Source of the DNA: Lutibacter citreus
GTDB taxonomy: Bacteria > Bacteroidota > Bacteroidia > Flavobacteriales > Flavobacteriaceae
Assembly: GCF_003260195.1 (NCBI RefSeq)
Contig: NZ_QEIH01000004.1
Span: 1 to 64,000, forward strand
DNA: 64,000 nt
Direction: 5' to 3'
Shown: positions 36,415 through 46,313 of the stretch, in pieces
Numbering within the stretch: the stretch's first letter is position 1
How the letters are laid out: each line of letters starts with the position of its first letter
Notes under the pieces: model-generated
The model's input: only the letters and a program-made list of their open reading frames with translations
What the model was told of the DNA's origin: nothing
Database searches by the model: none
Made by a program: the position numbers and the translations under genes

Positions 36415-37464
36415 TTATGCAATTGTAACTTGTTTGTCCAAATAAACATCTTGAATTGAATGTAATAATTCAACACCTTCTTTCATAGGTCTTTGAAATG
36501 CTTTCCTACCAGAAATAAGTCCCATACCACCCGCTCTTTTATTTACAACGGCAGTAAAAACTGCTTTTTCAAAATCATCATCACCAGATGAAGCGCCTCC
36601 AGAATTAATTAAACCAGCTCTTCCCATATAGCAGTTTGCAACCTGATAACGTGTAAGATCAATAGGATGGTCTGTAGTTAACATACTGTAGACAAGCTTA
36701 TTGGTTTTTCCGAAATTTTGTAAAGCCAAATAACCTCCATTATTTTCTGGTTGTTTTTGCTTAATAATATCTGCCTCAATAGTAACCCCTAAATGATTGG
36801 CTTGTCCTGTAAGATCTGCACTTACGCTATAATCTTTATCTTTTTTAAAAGCATCATTTCTAAGATAACACCATAAAACGGTAGCCATACCTAACTCATG
36901 AGCACGTTTAAAAGCTATACTTGTTTCTTGTATTTGACGGTCAGATTCCTTTGAACCAAAATAAATAGTAGCTCCAACTGCTACAGCTCCCATATTCCAA
37001 GCTTGTTCTACTTGTGCAAAATAAATTTGATTAAAAGTATTGGGATAACTTAACAGCTCATTATGGTTTAATTTTACCAGAAAAGGAATTTTGTGTGCAT
37101 ATTTTCGAGAAATACTACCCAATACTCCTAGGGTAGATGCCACAGCATTACAACCACCTTCCATTGCCAGTTTTACAATGTTTGCAGGATCAAAATATTC
37201 TGGATTTGGAGCGAAACTAGCTCCAGCAGAATGCTCCACACCCTGATCTACAGGAAGAATAGATACATACCCCGTTCCTGAAAGTCTTCCATGTTCAAAT
37301 ATTTGTTGTAAACTTCCTAAAACCCTTGGTGATCGATCGGATACCATACATACTTCATCTATAAAATTAGGACCAGGCAAGTGTAATTTTTCTTTAGAAA
37401 TTGTTTTACATTGATGATCCAATAGATAGGAAGCGTTTTTACCTAATAGTTTTTCAATATTCAT
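36415..37464 (-). CDS. fbaB: Class I fructose-bisphosphate aldolase, FbaB/DhnA type
   Basis: The 349-residue sequence is very close to E. coli FbaB by recognition: [43 protein letters not shown], the Schiff-base Lys region [21 protein letters not shown], and the C terminus [10 protein letters not shown]. It cleaves fructose 1,6-bisphosphate through a Schiff base and needs no metal. It is the first gene of a two-gene unit with glucokinase. In flavobacteria such a class I enzyme often coexists with a class II aldolase encoded elsewhere. Confidence 0.95.
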   Translation of the reverse strand: MNIEKLLGKNASYLLDHQCKTISKEKLHLPGPNFIDEVCMVSDRSPRVLGSLQQIFEHGRLSGTGYVSILPVDQGVEHSAGASFAPNPEYFDPANIVKLAMEGGCNAVASTLGVLGSISRKYAHKIPFLVKLNHNELLSYPNTFNQIYFAQVEQAWNMGAVAVGATIYFGSKESDRQIQETSIAFKRAHELGMATVLWCYLRNDAFKKDKDYSVSADLTGQANHLGVTIEADIIKQKQPENNGGYLALQNFGKTNKLVYSMLTTDHPIDLTRYQVANCYMGRAGLINSGGASSGDDDFEKAVFTAVVNKRAGGMGLISGRKAFQRPMKEGVELLHSIQDVYLDKQVTIA

Positions 37465-38044
37465 AATTATTAAAATTTTAATTCAACATTATAATTAAAA
37501 GTATCTATATCAATATAAGATTCCCTTTAACGCATTAATTATGCTAATTTTTTTCAAAATTATTATCAAGATTTAAATAATTTATTAATCAAGGAGACAA
37601 CAATACCTTCCATTTAACTTATTATCAAGACTATATATCTATGAAATTTTCAGTAAAATTTCAAGTTTTACAATTTAAAATGAAACTATGTTTTTAAAAT
37701 GCTCAATCAATACTTTTAAAAAATACCATTCAAATCTCTAATCAAAGTTAATCATTTAAGTGCTTAGATATCTTTTAAATGTTTTAATTATTTCTTAAAA
37801 AAAAGTCATTTAAATGATATCTCACTATTTTTAAAAGCACAAATTTTAAAATTAGCACCAGGCTATTTACCCATAAAATTAAAACATTATAAATAAGATT
37901 ATTCAAAATAAGATTTAAGCAACAGTTTGAGAATCTAAAAACTAAATAGCCCAAACAACTCATCGCTAAAAAACAACAATTCGGAAATTTAAACTTCCGA
38001 AACCAAAATTATAATCCCAACTTTGAATCCTAAATTAAAAACAG
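37465..38044. other. Divergent intergenic region, no gene seen
   Basis: 580 bases between fbaB (-) and the DUF2306 gene (+). It holds only AT-rich sequence and a 7-base inverted repeat TTCGGAA/TTCCGAA (37980-38001) about 45 bases before the DUF2306 start. No clear TAnnTTTG box could be fixed for either gene. Confidence 0.4.
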
Positions 38045-38710
38045 ATGGAAGAAACAATTAAAATTTTCATTTACATTCACGCATTTTTTGGTGGACTTGG
38101 ATTAATAACAGGACTTGGAAGTATTTTGGTAAAAAAAGGAAGTAAACCACATAAAACAATGGGAAAATTATTTTCAATTGGAATGATTTTGAGTTCTTTA
38201 ATTTCAATGCCAATTTCTTGGATGCCGAATCACGAAAATTTATTTCTTTTTCTTATCGGACTCTTTACTATTTACTTAGTAATTTCTGGAAACCAAATTC
38301 TAACTTTTAAATTGAATAAAAAACAACACGCTAAGCCAATTGATAAAACAATATCTGGTAGTATGCTAATTATATCTGCAATTATGGTTTTAATTGGTAT
38401 TTATGGTTTAATTAAAGGAAATTCAACATATCTATTATTTATATTTTTTGGAGGCTTTGGACTTTCATTAACCATAAGAGATTTTATTTTTTATAAAAAC
38501 TTCAGAAAAACAAAAAACGGATGGCTCTCTAATCACATTGGTAAAATGATTGGTGCGTTTATTGCTTCCATTACAGCATTTATTGTTGCCGGAATGGGAA
38601 TAAATAATTTAATAGCTTGGACATTGCCTTCCATATTAGGAACTATTTATATTATATATTGGAGGAAAAAGTTGAGAACAAAAACAGTTGACAACAAAGA
38701 ACTGAATTAA
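38045..38710 (+). CDS. DUF2306-like integral membrane protein
   Basis: This 221-residue protein has about seven membrane helices and histidines in the positions expected for DUF2306-type proteins: IHAFFGGLGLITG (about 12-24), KPHKTMGKLFS (about 38-48) and NHIGKMIGAFIAS (about 164-176). Such H-x-x-x-G repeats could bind heme or quinone, but no function is established. It is an isolated gene with long non-coding flanks. Confidence 0.65.
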   Translation: MEETIKIFIYIHAFFGGLGLITGLGSILVKKGSKPHKTMGKLFSIGMILSSLISMPISWMPNHENLFLFLIGLFTIYLVISGNQILTFKLNKKQHAKPIDKTISGSMLIISAIMVLIGIYGLIKGNSTYLLFIFFGGFGLSLTIRDFIFYKNFRKTKNGWLSNHIGKMIGAFIASITAFIVAGMGINNLIAWTLPSILGTIYIIYWRKKLRTKTVDNKELN

Positions 38711-38933
38711 AAAATATAGTTTAGTTTTATCTGAAATAAATAATCAAGGTAGGCCTATTTAATAAAACAAAAATCTTTGAAAATATAAAGCTATATTAAT
38801 CTAAAATACTACTCAATAGTAAAATATCACATATAAAATTAACCGTTTCAAAGAAAAAAATAATGCCATATTTTTTTTAAAATTACTAAATGAGAAATAG
38901 TATCTTTATCAATTAGAAATTAAAGAAAAAAGA

Positions 38934-40406
38934 ATGAATTTAACAATTGAAAATATACTATTAGTTGGCTCTTTATTACTTCTTATAAGTATTTTTGCTG
39001 GTAAAACCTCCTATAAATTTGGTGTTCCAACCTTATTACTGTTTTTAGCAATTGGAATGTTAGCGGGTTCTGATGGTATTGGAGGCATTCACTTTGATGA
39101 TCCAAAACTTGCTCAGTTCATTGGTATAGTATCTTTAAATTTCATCTTATTTTCTGGTGGACTTGACACCAACTTTAAAGCCGTTAAACCAATTCTTTGG
39201 GAAGGAATTACCCTATCAACACTCGGAGTTTTATTAACAGCTGTTTCTCTTGGAACTTTTGTTTGGCTTATTACAGACTTTACCATTTATGAAAGCTTAT
39301 TATTAGGTTCAATAGTATCATCAACAGATGCTGCAGCAGTATTTTCAATTTTACGTTCTAAAAGCCTGGCTTTAAAAACTAATCTAAGACCAACTTTAGA
39401 GTTAGAAAGTGGAAGTAACGACCCAATGGCGTATGTGCTCACAATTGCGTTTTTAACATTAGTAATCAATCAAGATCAAAGTTTTATATCTATAATCCCA
39501 ATGTTTTTGCAACAAATGATTTTAGGTGGAGCTGCAGGTTTTGGATTTGGATTACTCAGCAAATATATTATTAACAAAATTAAACTTGACTTTGAAGGGC
39601 TATATCCAGTTTTAGTTATTACCCTAATGTTTTTAACATTTTCAGCTACCGATTTTTTGGGTGGTAATGGATTTCTAGCTATATACATTTGTGCTGTTTA
39701 CTTAGGTAATCAAGATCTTATACACAAAAAAACCATATTAAAAATGTTTGATGGTTTAGCTTGGTTAATGCAAATTGTTTTATTCCTTACCTTAGGTTTA
39801 CTTGTTTTCCCTTCTCAAATCATTCCATATATGGGTATTGGATTACTCATTTCTTTATTCCTTATTGTAATTGCTAGACCAATTGGTGTATTTATAAGTC
39901 TAATGTTTTTCAAAATGAAACTTAGAAGAAGATTTTATATTTCGTGGGTTGGGTTGCGCGGGGCTGTTCCAATTGTGTTTGCGACTTACCCCCTTTTAGC
40001 GGGAATTGAAAAAGCAAACATGATTTTTAACATTGTATTTTTCATTTCAGTTACATCCATATTAATTCAAGGAACTACACTAACCATAATTGCAAAATGG
40101 TTAAATGTAGGATTACCTGAAGAAGCAAAAAAATTAACTGCAACTGATTTACTTTTATCTGAAAATTCAAAAGCTGAAATGAAAGAGTTTTTAATAAATT
40201 CAGACTGCCTTGCCGTAGATAAGAAAATTGTAGAGCTAGGCTTTCCAAAGAATGCAATAATCGCTATGATTAATAGAGATGATAGTTATATAATTCCAAA
40301 CGGCTTAACAGTAATTGAAGCACAAGACATATTAATTGTACTTGCTGACAGACATTTAGTTTTTGATGAAGTATATAAAGCACTAAGAACAAGTAAAACA
40401 TTATAA
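38934..40406 (+). CDS. Potassium/proton antiporter, CvrA/NhaP2 type
   Basis: This 490-residue protein has about 12-13 membrane helices (5 to ~395), including the CPA1 ion-binding STDAAAVFSILRS (about 130-142) and ESGSNDPMAYVLT, which carries the paired acidic residue. A cytoplasmic TrkA-C-like domain follows (about 405-490, LVIEAQDILIVLADRH-type strands). The layout matches K+/H+ antiporters of the CvrA/NhaP2 family, which export K+ and control cytoplasmic pH and turgor. It is isolated, with no operon partner. Confidence 0.9.
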   Translation: MNLTIENILLVGSLLLLISIFAGKTSYKFGVPTLLLFLAIGMLAGSDGIGGIHFDDPKLAQFIGIVSLNFILFSGGLDTNFKAVKPILWEGITLSTLGVLLTAVSLGTFVWLITDFTIYESLLLGSIVSSTDAAAVFSILRSKSLALKTNLRPTLELESGSNDPMAYVLTIAFLTLVINQDQSFISIIPMFLQQMILGGAAGFGFGLLSKYIINKIKLDFEGLYPVLVITLMFLTFSATDFLGGNGFLAIYICAVYLGNQDLIHKKTILKMFDGLAWLMQIVLFLTLGLLVFPSQIIPYMGIGLLISLFLIVIARPIGVFISLMFFKMKLRRRFYISWVGLRGAVPIVFATYPLLAGIEKANMIFNIVFFISVTSILIQGTTLTIIAKWLNVGLPEEAKKLTATDLLLSENSKAEMKEFLINSDCLAVDKKIVELGFPKNAIIAMINRDDSYIIPNGLTVIEAQDILIVLADRHLVFDEVYKALRTSKTL

Positions 40407-40852
40407 CCTCAACTTATTACTTTTAACTTTAAGACAAATTGAATCAAATTTTCTTACTACAATTAAGAAAAACAATAGATAATTGCATTCTCTTTTACTT
40501 TAAAACTTAAAATATTTAGGATTTATAGCCTAGTTTATTATATATACTTTTATAAAAAAAATTAAAAATACTCCAAACCATACACAGAATTGACAGTGAA
40601 AATCACCGTGTAAATCCTTTAAAAGTTATGATTACATTTTAGTATTAGACATTAAAGGAATCACTCGAAACCCTAAAAACTTATAAGATTTATTAAAAAA
40701 AATGATTTTTGAAGATTCATTTTTTTAGTTTTAATATCTTTTAGTCCAGATCATTTTTAATATAATTATTAAGCGATAAAAATATAAAATTATAAACTCT
40801 AGATGAGGGTAAAAGACGGACTGAATAAACTTTTCTAGTCATTAGTACTTCT
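40407..40852. other. Intergenic region without a recognised gene
   Basis: About 446 AT-rich bases between the antiporter and the DEAD helicase. No gene, tRNA or hairpin terminator was recognised. TACCTTTA at 40859-40866 resembles a -7 box and would favour the later helicase start at 40889. Confidence 0.35.
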
Positions 40853-40888
40853 TTGGTGTACCTTTACATCGATTTTAAATCATTTATT

Positions 40889-42010
40889 TTGAAAAACTTT
40901 GAAAAATTAGGTATTAACCCAAGCTTTATAAAAGGTCTTGCTGAATTAAATATTGTTGAACCAACTGATATTCAGAAAAAGGTTATACCAATATTGTTAG
41001 CTGGAGCTACAGATATTATTGCTCAAGCACAAACAGGAACAGGAAAAACAGCTGCATATGGTCTTCCTTTATTAGAACAAATGGATCCAAATATAAATTC
41101 CGTGCAGGGTTTAATTCTTTGTCCTACTCGTGAACTTGCTAAGCAAGTAGCTAAGCAGTTGTTCAAATTCACAAAATATTCTACTAAAATTTTTACTGAA
41201 GCAGTATATGGTGGAGAAAAAATAGATCGCCAAATTGCATCCTTAAAACGTCCCACACATATAATTGTGGCTACACCTGGTCGTTTAATTGACTTGGTAA
41301 ATCGGAAAGATGTTAATCTTAGCAAAGTAAAAACTGTTATTTTAGATGAAGCAGACGAAATGCTAAGCATGGGATTTAAAAAAGAATTGGATGAAATCTT
41401 AAGCTTTCTATCTACAGTTGAGAACAAATGGCTCTTTTCGGCAACAATACCAAATGGAATTCAAGAAATTATTTCCAAGCACTTGTCCAAAGATGCTGAG
41501 CGTATTGAAGTAAGCCGAGATAATATTGTCAATAAAAATATTATGCACCAATATTTAATGTGCCAAGACACAGATAAATTACATGCCTTACAGCTTTTCT
41601 TACAGTCGGAACACAAAAACAGAGGTGTAATCTTTTGTAAAACAAAAGCGGCTACCAAATTGCTTTCCAAACAATTAATGGCAAAGAATATCGCCGCAGA
41701 TGCAATTCACGGTGATTTGCTTCAAAAAGAACGTGATAAAGTAATGCGTGCATTTAAAAATGAGACATTACGCGTGCTTGTTGCAACAGACGTTGCGGCA
41801 CGTGGAATTGACATCTCTGACCTCTCCTTTGTAGCTCATTATCAACTACCGGAAAGTGATGAGTATTATACTCACCGTAGTGGACGAACTGCACGTGCAG
41901 GAAAAAAAGGTATTTCTATGTGTTTTGTGAACACTTCTGAGGTTAAGATTTTACGAAACTACGAACGTACCTTAGGCATTAATTTTAGACAAATAAAAAA
42001 GGTACGTTAA
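40889..42010 (+). CDS. DEAD-box RNA helicase
   Basis: The helicase motifs are complete: Q motif around PTDIQKKVIP, motif I AQTGTGKTAA, Ia PTREL, motif II DEAD, motif III SAT, and motifs V/VI ATDVAARGIDIS and HRSGRTARAG. The frame opens at 40853 (TTG), but I prefer the TTG at 40889. It yields KNFEKLGINPSFIKGL, the normal beginning of the Q-motif region, and a possible -7 box lies over the earlier start. At about 374 residues it has only the two RecA-like domains and no C-terminal RNA-binding extension. Its role is probably RNA remodelling in ribosome assembly or mRNA turnover. Confidence 0.88.
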   Translation: MKNFEKLGINPSFIKGLAELNIVEPTDIQKKVIPILLAGATDIIAQAQTGTGKTAAYGLPLLEQMDPNINSVQGLILCPTRELAKQVAKQLFKFTKYSTKIFTEAVYGGEKIDRQIASLKRPTHIIVATPGRLIDLVNRKDVNLSKVKTVILDEADEMLSMGFKKELDEILSFLSTVENKWLFSATIPNGIQEIISKHLSKDAERIEVSRDNIVNKNIMHQYLMCQDTDKLHALQLFLQSEHKNRGVIFCKTKAATKLLSKQLMAKNIAADAIHGDLLQKERDKVMRAFKNETLRVLVATDVAARGIDISDLSFVAHYQLPESDEYYTHRSGRTARAGKKGISMCFVNTSEVKILRNYERTLGINFRQIKKVR

Positions 42011-42092
42011 TCACATTTCCTTTATTTAATTATAAAATTATATCATCAAAGGTACTATTCAAAAATAAGCATCACTAAAACTTTAATAATAT

Positions 42093-42128
42093 TATTTAAC
42101 CTATCAATAAATATTGATAGGTTAAATA
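42093..42128. repeat. Perfect 17-bp inverted repeat
   Basis: TATTTAACCTATCAATA (42093-42109) and its exact complement (42112-42128) are separated by AA. There is no U-tract on either strand, so it is not a standard terminator. It lies 83 bases after the DEAD helicase gene. Confidence 0.75.
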
Positions 42129-42253
42129 GTTCTTACTTTTAATGAAATTCAAAAGTGAATTCTAGTAAAAAATATAAAGACAAACAAGTGATGACTTTGG
42201 ATATAAATATTTCATTTTTATAAATAAATAAAATAACTTCATTCATAAAAAAC

Positions 42254-42580
42254 ATGACAAAAGAGAATTATCATTTTACCTATTATGATGAATTTAAAAA
42301 AAAACATCATACAGACTTCAAAACCAATGAATACCACAATTTAATGGAATTGCTCTTTGATAAATATCTTGAAGAATGGGGTGATTGCAAAGGTAGAGCC
42401 TGGTGCGGAACTTGCCACATACAAATTATTGAAGGTGAAATTTCTGAAAAAATAGATACAGATGAAAAAAATACACTTTCAAAAATTGAGGGTGTTACTC
42501 CAAAAAGCCGTTTAGCTTGTCAAATTCCCCTAAATTCGGAACTTAATGGAATTGTATTTAAAATTATGGAAACTTCATAA
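42254..42580 (+). CDS. 2Fe-2S ferredoxin (adrenodoxin-like)
   Basis: This 108-residue protein has a C-x5-C-x2-C cluster motif at CKGRAWCGTC (about 46-55) and a fourth Cys in RLACQIPL (about 89), the normal ligand set for a vertebrate-type/ISC-type 2Fe-2S ferredoxin. It is probably an electron carrier for an unidentified partner. It stands alone between non-coding stretches, so context does not name the redox partner. Confidence 0.82.
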   Translation: MTKENYHFTYYDEFKKKHHTDFKTNEYHNLMELLFDKYLEEWGDCKGRAWCGTCHIQIIEGEISEKIDTDEKNTLSKIEGVTPKSRLACQIPLNSELNGIVFKIMETS

Positions 42581-43077
42581 TTTTTATCCATTACTTAATT
42601 CTCTATCCAAATAAATCACAAACAGGTTTTAATGAAAAATTACCTGAAACTTGTAAATCGCTACATCAAAAACCCAAACTAACAATAAATTTCCCAAACA
42701 TTTATTTAAACCTCAACTAGAATTAACTCTAACCTATTTAAAACAACGTACACTAATAAAATTTACTTTAGCTTCATTTATTAGGAATCTTTATTGCCTA
42801 CGTTCATAAAACCCAAACTCCAATACTTAAAAAGTTAAACTTAACTAAAGAGGATAGTTTATGCAATACTTCACTAAAATATAGTATTTCAAAAGTGTTA
42901 TTACTTCACTATTAATTTAAAATACAATTAACAACTTAAGCTTCAATAATTAACGCTTCATTACTAATTTTTCATTTAATAATGGTATGTAATTCAACAA
43001 GAATATACATTTAAAAGTATATATTCGTGCACAATATTTTTTTTAAAACCTACTAACTACGAATTCTAAAAAAATAC
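42581..43077. other. Intergenic region ahead of the SF1 helicase
   Basis: About 500 AT-rich bases without a recognisable gene. Near the right end TATATTCG (43020-43027) matches the -7 consensus except for one base and lies 50 bases before the helicase ATG, so it may be its promoter. The rest may be decayed sequence. Confidence 0.4.
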
Positions 43078-46050
43078 ATGAGCAACGTAAAAAACTGGTT
43101 AAATTATTATAAAAACAGTTTAACTGATAGTGAAAACTTAGCTGTTGACATTTCTAGAATCAAAAACTTATTTCATCAAAATTATTGTGATTTAAGTACG
43201 GCAACTATTAATTCAAAAAATGCTGCTGATATGATTGATGTTGAAGAAAGAAGAATTAATAGACTAAAAGGAATCACCAAAAAAGATAGTGCTAATTGGC
43301 ATAAAGTAGTTGATATTGAAATTATTATTGCACCTTTTCAATTAGATTTTCAATCGAACGACACTAATTATAAACAAAAAACAATTCATCCATTTTGGAT
43401 AACTGCTAATGTAAATAGATCAGGCCAATTATCTGCTCCTAGAGAAGTATTTCCATTAATAGTGCGTAATTATTTAGATCCAATTGCTGAAGTTGGAAAT
43501 GATTTTATTTTTTCTTCAATAGAAACAATCTCAACAGCTAGAGATTTAGAAAAACCTGAAATTGAAAACGAAGAATTAGAATGGAGTTCTTACTGGGATT
43601 ATATTAATTTGGTTTTTTCGGAAATCACTTATGGAAGCATAGATAATTATAGAGCTGACGGATACAAAACCAATAATAAAGTTACATATTTCGCTAGAAG
43701 TTCTAAAATTTCAGCAGCAAAAAGCATCCTCTTTTTGTATGAAAACTTAATAAATGAAACTGAAGAACTTCCGTTAATTTCAAAAATAATAAATACAAAT
43801 AATAGAGAACGAAGAGATCCAATTACCGATCAAGGTTTTTTAGATTTCAATCATTTACATTTAGGACAAATGTCTAATGAATTTCCTCTTTCTATTAGTC
43901 AACGGAAAACCTTATTATCCTATTTTACTGCCGAGGAAAATGCTATTACAGCTGTAAATGGACCTCCGGGAACAGGAAAAACTACTTTATTGCAAAGTTT
44001 AGTAGCCACAGAGGTTGTAAGAGCTGCTATTAAAGGTGAGGAAGCCCCTGTTATTTTAGCATGTTCAACAAATAACCAAGCGGTAACAAACATTATAGAT
44101 AGTTTTATAAATTCTAAAAGTAATATGGAAAATCTAGCAGAACGCTGGATTCCTGGCTTTAATGGTTATGCAACTTACCTACCTTCAAATTCTAAAAGTG
44201 AAAAAAGCTTAAAAGATATAAACTATCTAAAAGGAAATATGTTTGGTAATGAAGGTACTTTATGTGACCTAGAAAATGAAAATTATTTACTTGATGCGAG
44301 AAACTTTTATTTTAGTAAATATTTTGATTACTTTGGTTATAAAGCTGACTCATTAGAGGATGCTTGTGAACACCTACAAGAAGAAATTACAATTTTAGAA
44401 GATAATTTGATAGACGGAGTTCGTATATCTCAAAATTATTTAATTTCTGTTGAAAAAATTAACAACTTACTACTTCACAAAGAGAACTACATTCAAAAAA
44501 ATGCAATTCAAATATCTAAATTACAACAGTGGAGAACTATTATTACCAAGATAAAATCGCTTTCTAAAGAAGATAATTTTATTAATGAAATAAAACGTTA
44601 TTTTAAAGTTGACACTGAAGAAAACACAGTTAATTCTGAGCAACTTTTTAAAGTTAATAATGAAATCCTCACTAACAATGCAACAGCGTTAGTTTTTATA
44701 AAAAAATGTATTACAGATCTTAATTTGGCATTATCTTCAAACTTAAAATTAAATAATTGGAAACATCTAAATAACATTATAGGATATCCTTTTATTTCAG
44801 AAGAACAAATGTGGGAGTTTGAATATGAAAAAATGGAATCTAACGATAAAACTCATCGTTTTTTTTATGATGAAATAGATTTAAGTTTACGTCATAAAGC
44901 ATTTTTATTAGCTACTCATTATTGGGAAGCAAGATGGATTTTAGAAACACAAGATGTTCTAGAAAATGAAACAGAGAAAGGGACTGGAGAAAAAACTGTA
45001 ATTGCTAAATGGAAACGAAGAGCTATGCTTACACCTTGTTTTGTAGCTACTTTATATACTGCACCAACTCACTTTTTATATAGCCAATATCAAGGTGAAA
45101 ATGAAGAAGGAAAACCTATTTTTGAATACCTCCCATTATTTAACTTTCTAGATTTACTTATTATTGATGAAGCAGGACAAGTAACTCCGGAGGTTAGTAT
45201 TCCTATTTTTTCATTAGCACAAAAAGCAATTGTTGTTGGAGATTTAAAACAGATTGAACCTATTTGGTCCATTCCTCCAAAAATTGATTTTGGAAATTTA
45301 ACCAACCAAAATATTATTACAAACCAAGCACAAAATGAATATTTAAATGAAATTGGTTTTTTAGCCTCTAGTGGAAGTATCATGAAAATGGCACAAAATG
45401 CTTGTGAATATGAAACTCCATTAGTTACAAAAAAAGAAAATGGCTTGTTATTATTAGAGCATAGAAGATGTAATGATGAAATTATTGGTTTTTGTAATGA
45501 ATTAGCTTACGATGGTATTTTAAAACCAATGAAGGGAAAGGCACATAAAGATCAAATATTCCCTTCAATGATGGCATATCATATTGAAGGTTTTAGCGAA
45601 CGTAAATATAATAGTCGCCATAATAAAAACGAAGTTAAGTCTATAATTTTATGGCTAAATAGACATAAGGAAGACATAGAAAACGCTTATAATGTAGATT
45701 CTATTGAAAGTATTTTAGGTATAATTACACCATTTGCTAGTCAGAAAACAGAACTTTCCAAAGCTTTAATTGAATCTGGCTTTAAAGTAAATGACATAAA
45801 ATTAGGAACAGTACATGCCTTGCAAGGTGCCGAACGTAATATTGTTTTATTTAGCTCTGTTTATAGTAATGAGGATGAAGGCGTACTATTTTTTGATAGG
45901 GATAATAAACCAAACATGTTAAATGTAGCTGTTTCAAGAGCAAGAGACAGCTTTATTTTATTTGGAGATACTAGAATTTTTGACGAAACCAAAAACACAC
46001 CTTCGGGAATATTAAAAAAACACTTAAATATGTTTGAAATGCCAAGTTAA
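43078..46050 (+). CDS. Large SF1 (UPF1/DNA2-like) helicase, AAA_11/AAA_12 type
   Basis: This 990-residue protein has an N-terminal ~280-residue region of unknown fold, then an SF1B helicase core: Walker A GPPGTGKTT (about 295-303), Walker B LLIIDEAGQVTPE (about 694-706), motif III VGDLKQIEPIW, motif IV-like LEHRRCN, and C-terminal LGTVHALQGAERNIVLFS and NVAVSRARDSFILFGD (motifs V/VI). A ~390-residue insertion between motifs Ia and II is predicted to be helical. No nuclease motif is visible. It is solitary, with a terminator after it and long gene-free DNA before it. Related helicases occur in RNA/DNA metabolism and in anti-phage loci; nothing here selects between these. Confidence 0.82.
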   Translation: MSNVKNWLNYYKNSLTDSENLAVDISRIKNLFHQNYCDLSTATINSKNAADMIDVEERRINRLKGITKKDSANWHKVVDIEIIIAPFQLDFQSNDTNYKQKTIHPFWITANVNRSGQLSAPREVFPLIVRNYLDPIAEVGNDFIFSSIETISTARDLEKPEIENEELEWSSYWDYINLVFSEITYGSIDNYRADGYKTNNKVTYFARSSKISAAKSILFLYENLINETEELPLISKIINTNNRERRDPITDQGFLDFNHLHLGQMSNEFPLSISQRKTLLSYFTAEENAITAVNGPPGTGKTTLLQSLVATEVVRAAIKGEEAPVILACSTNNQAVTNIIDSFINSKSNMENLAERWIPGFNGYATYLPSNSKSEKSLKDINYLKGNMFGNEGTLCDLENENYLLDARNFYFSKYFDYFGYKADSLEDACEHLQEEITILEDNLIDGVRISQNYLISVEKINNLLLHKENYIQKNAIQISKLQQWRTIITKIKSLSKEDNFINEIKRYFKVDTEENTVNSEQLFKVNNEILTNNATALVFIKKCITDLNLALSSNLKLNNWKHLNNIIGYPFISEEQMWEFEYEKMESNDKTHRFFYDEIDLSLRHKAFLLATHYWEARWILETQDVLENETEKGTGEKTVIAKWKRRAMLTPCFVATLYTAPTHFLYSQYQGENEEGKPIFEYLPLFNFLDLLIIDEAGQVTPEVSIPIFSLAQKAIVVGDLKQIEPIWSIPPKIDFGNLTNQNIITNQAQNEYLNEIGFLASSGSIMKMAQNACEYETPLVTKKENGLLLLEHRRCNDEIIGFCNELAYDGILKPMKGKAHKDQIFPSMMAYHIEGFSERKYNSRHNKNEVKSIILWLNRHKEDIENAYNVDSIESILGIITPFASQKTELSKALIESGFKVNDIKLGTVHALQGAERNIVLFSSVYSNEDEGVLFFDRDNKPNMLNVAVSRARDSFILFGDTRIFDETKNTPSGILKKHLNMFEMPS

Positions 46051-46260
46051 AACTCTTTCTATAATTTGTTTTTATTTATACATATTTTACCTTCTAGCAA
46101 CTGTAATATACGGGTATAGATTAACCTTTTTTTGAATATTTATTCCAAATACCATCATTTCTTGTTTCAATCCACAAATTGTTTGTTGAATCTTAAAAAA
46201 ACGTTTCAATATGTATATCTTAAAAAAATATAAAATTTAGCATAGTTCTACTATAACCAC

Positions 46261-46293
46261 AAAAAAAGCCGAAACATTTATTTCGGCTTTTTT
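46261..46293. terminator. Bidirectional terminator between the SF1 helicase and DUF5107 genes
   Basis: GCCGAAA and TTTCGGC form a 7-bp stem around CATTTA, with an A-run before and a T-run after, giving U-tracts on both strands for the convergent genes ending at 46050 and 46314. Confidence 0.85.
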
Positions 46294-46313
46294 AATATAT
46301 TAAGAATTGATTT

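Noticed and set aside
27588-38044. Integrative element with direct repeats of the tRNA-Ser 3' end
   Set aside because: No second copy of the T-arm/acceptor sequence and no integrase gene were found; a similar-looking TTCGAGTCC near 35030 does not extend to the tRNA end.
41023-41427. 134-codon minus-strand frame inside the DEAD helicase gene
   Set aside because: It is the antisense of helicase motifs I to III; no independent support.
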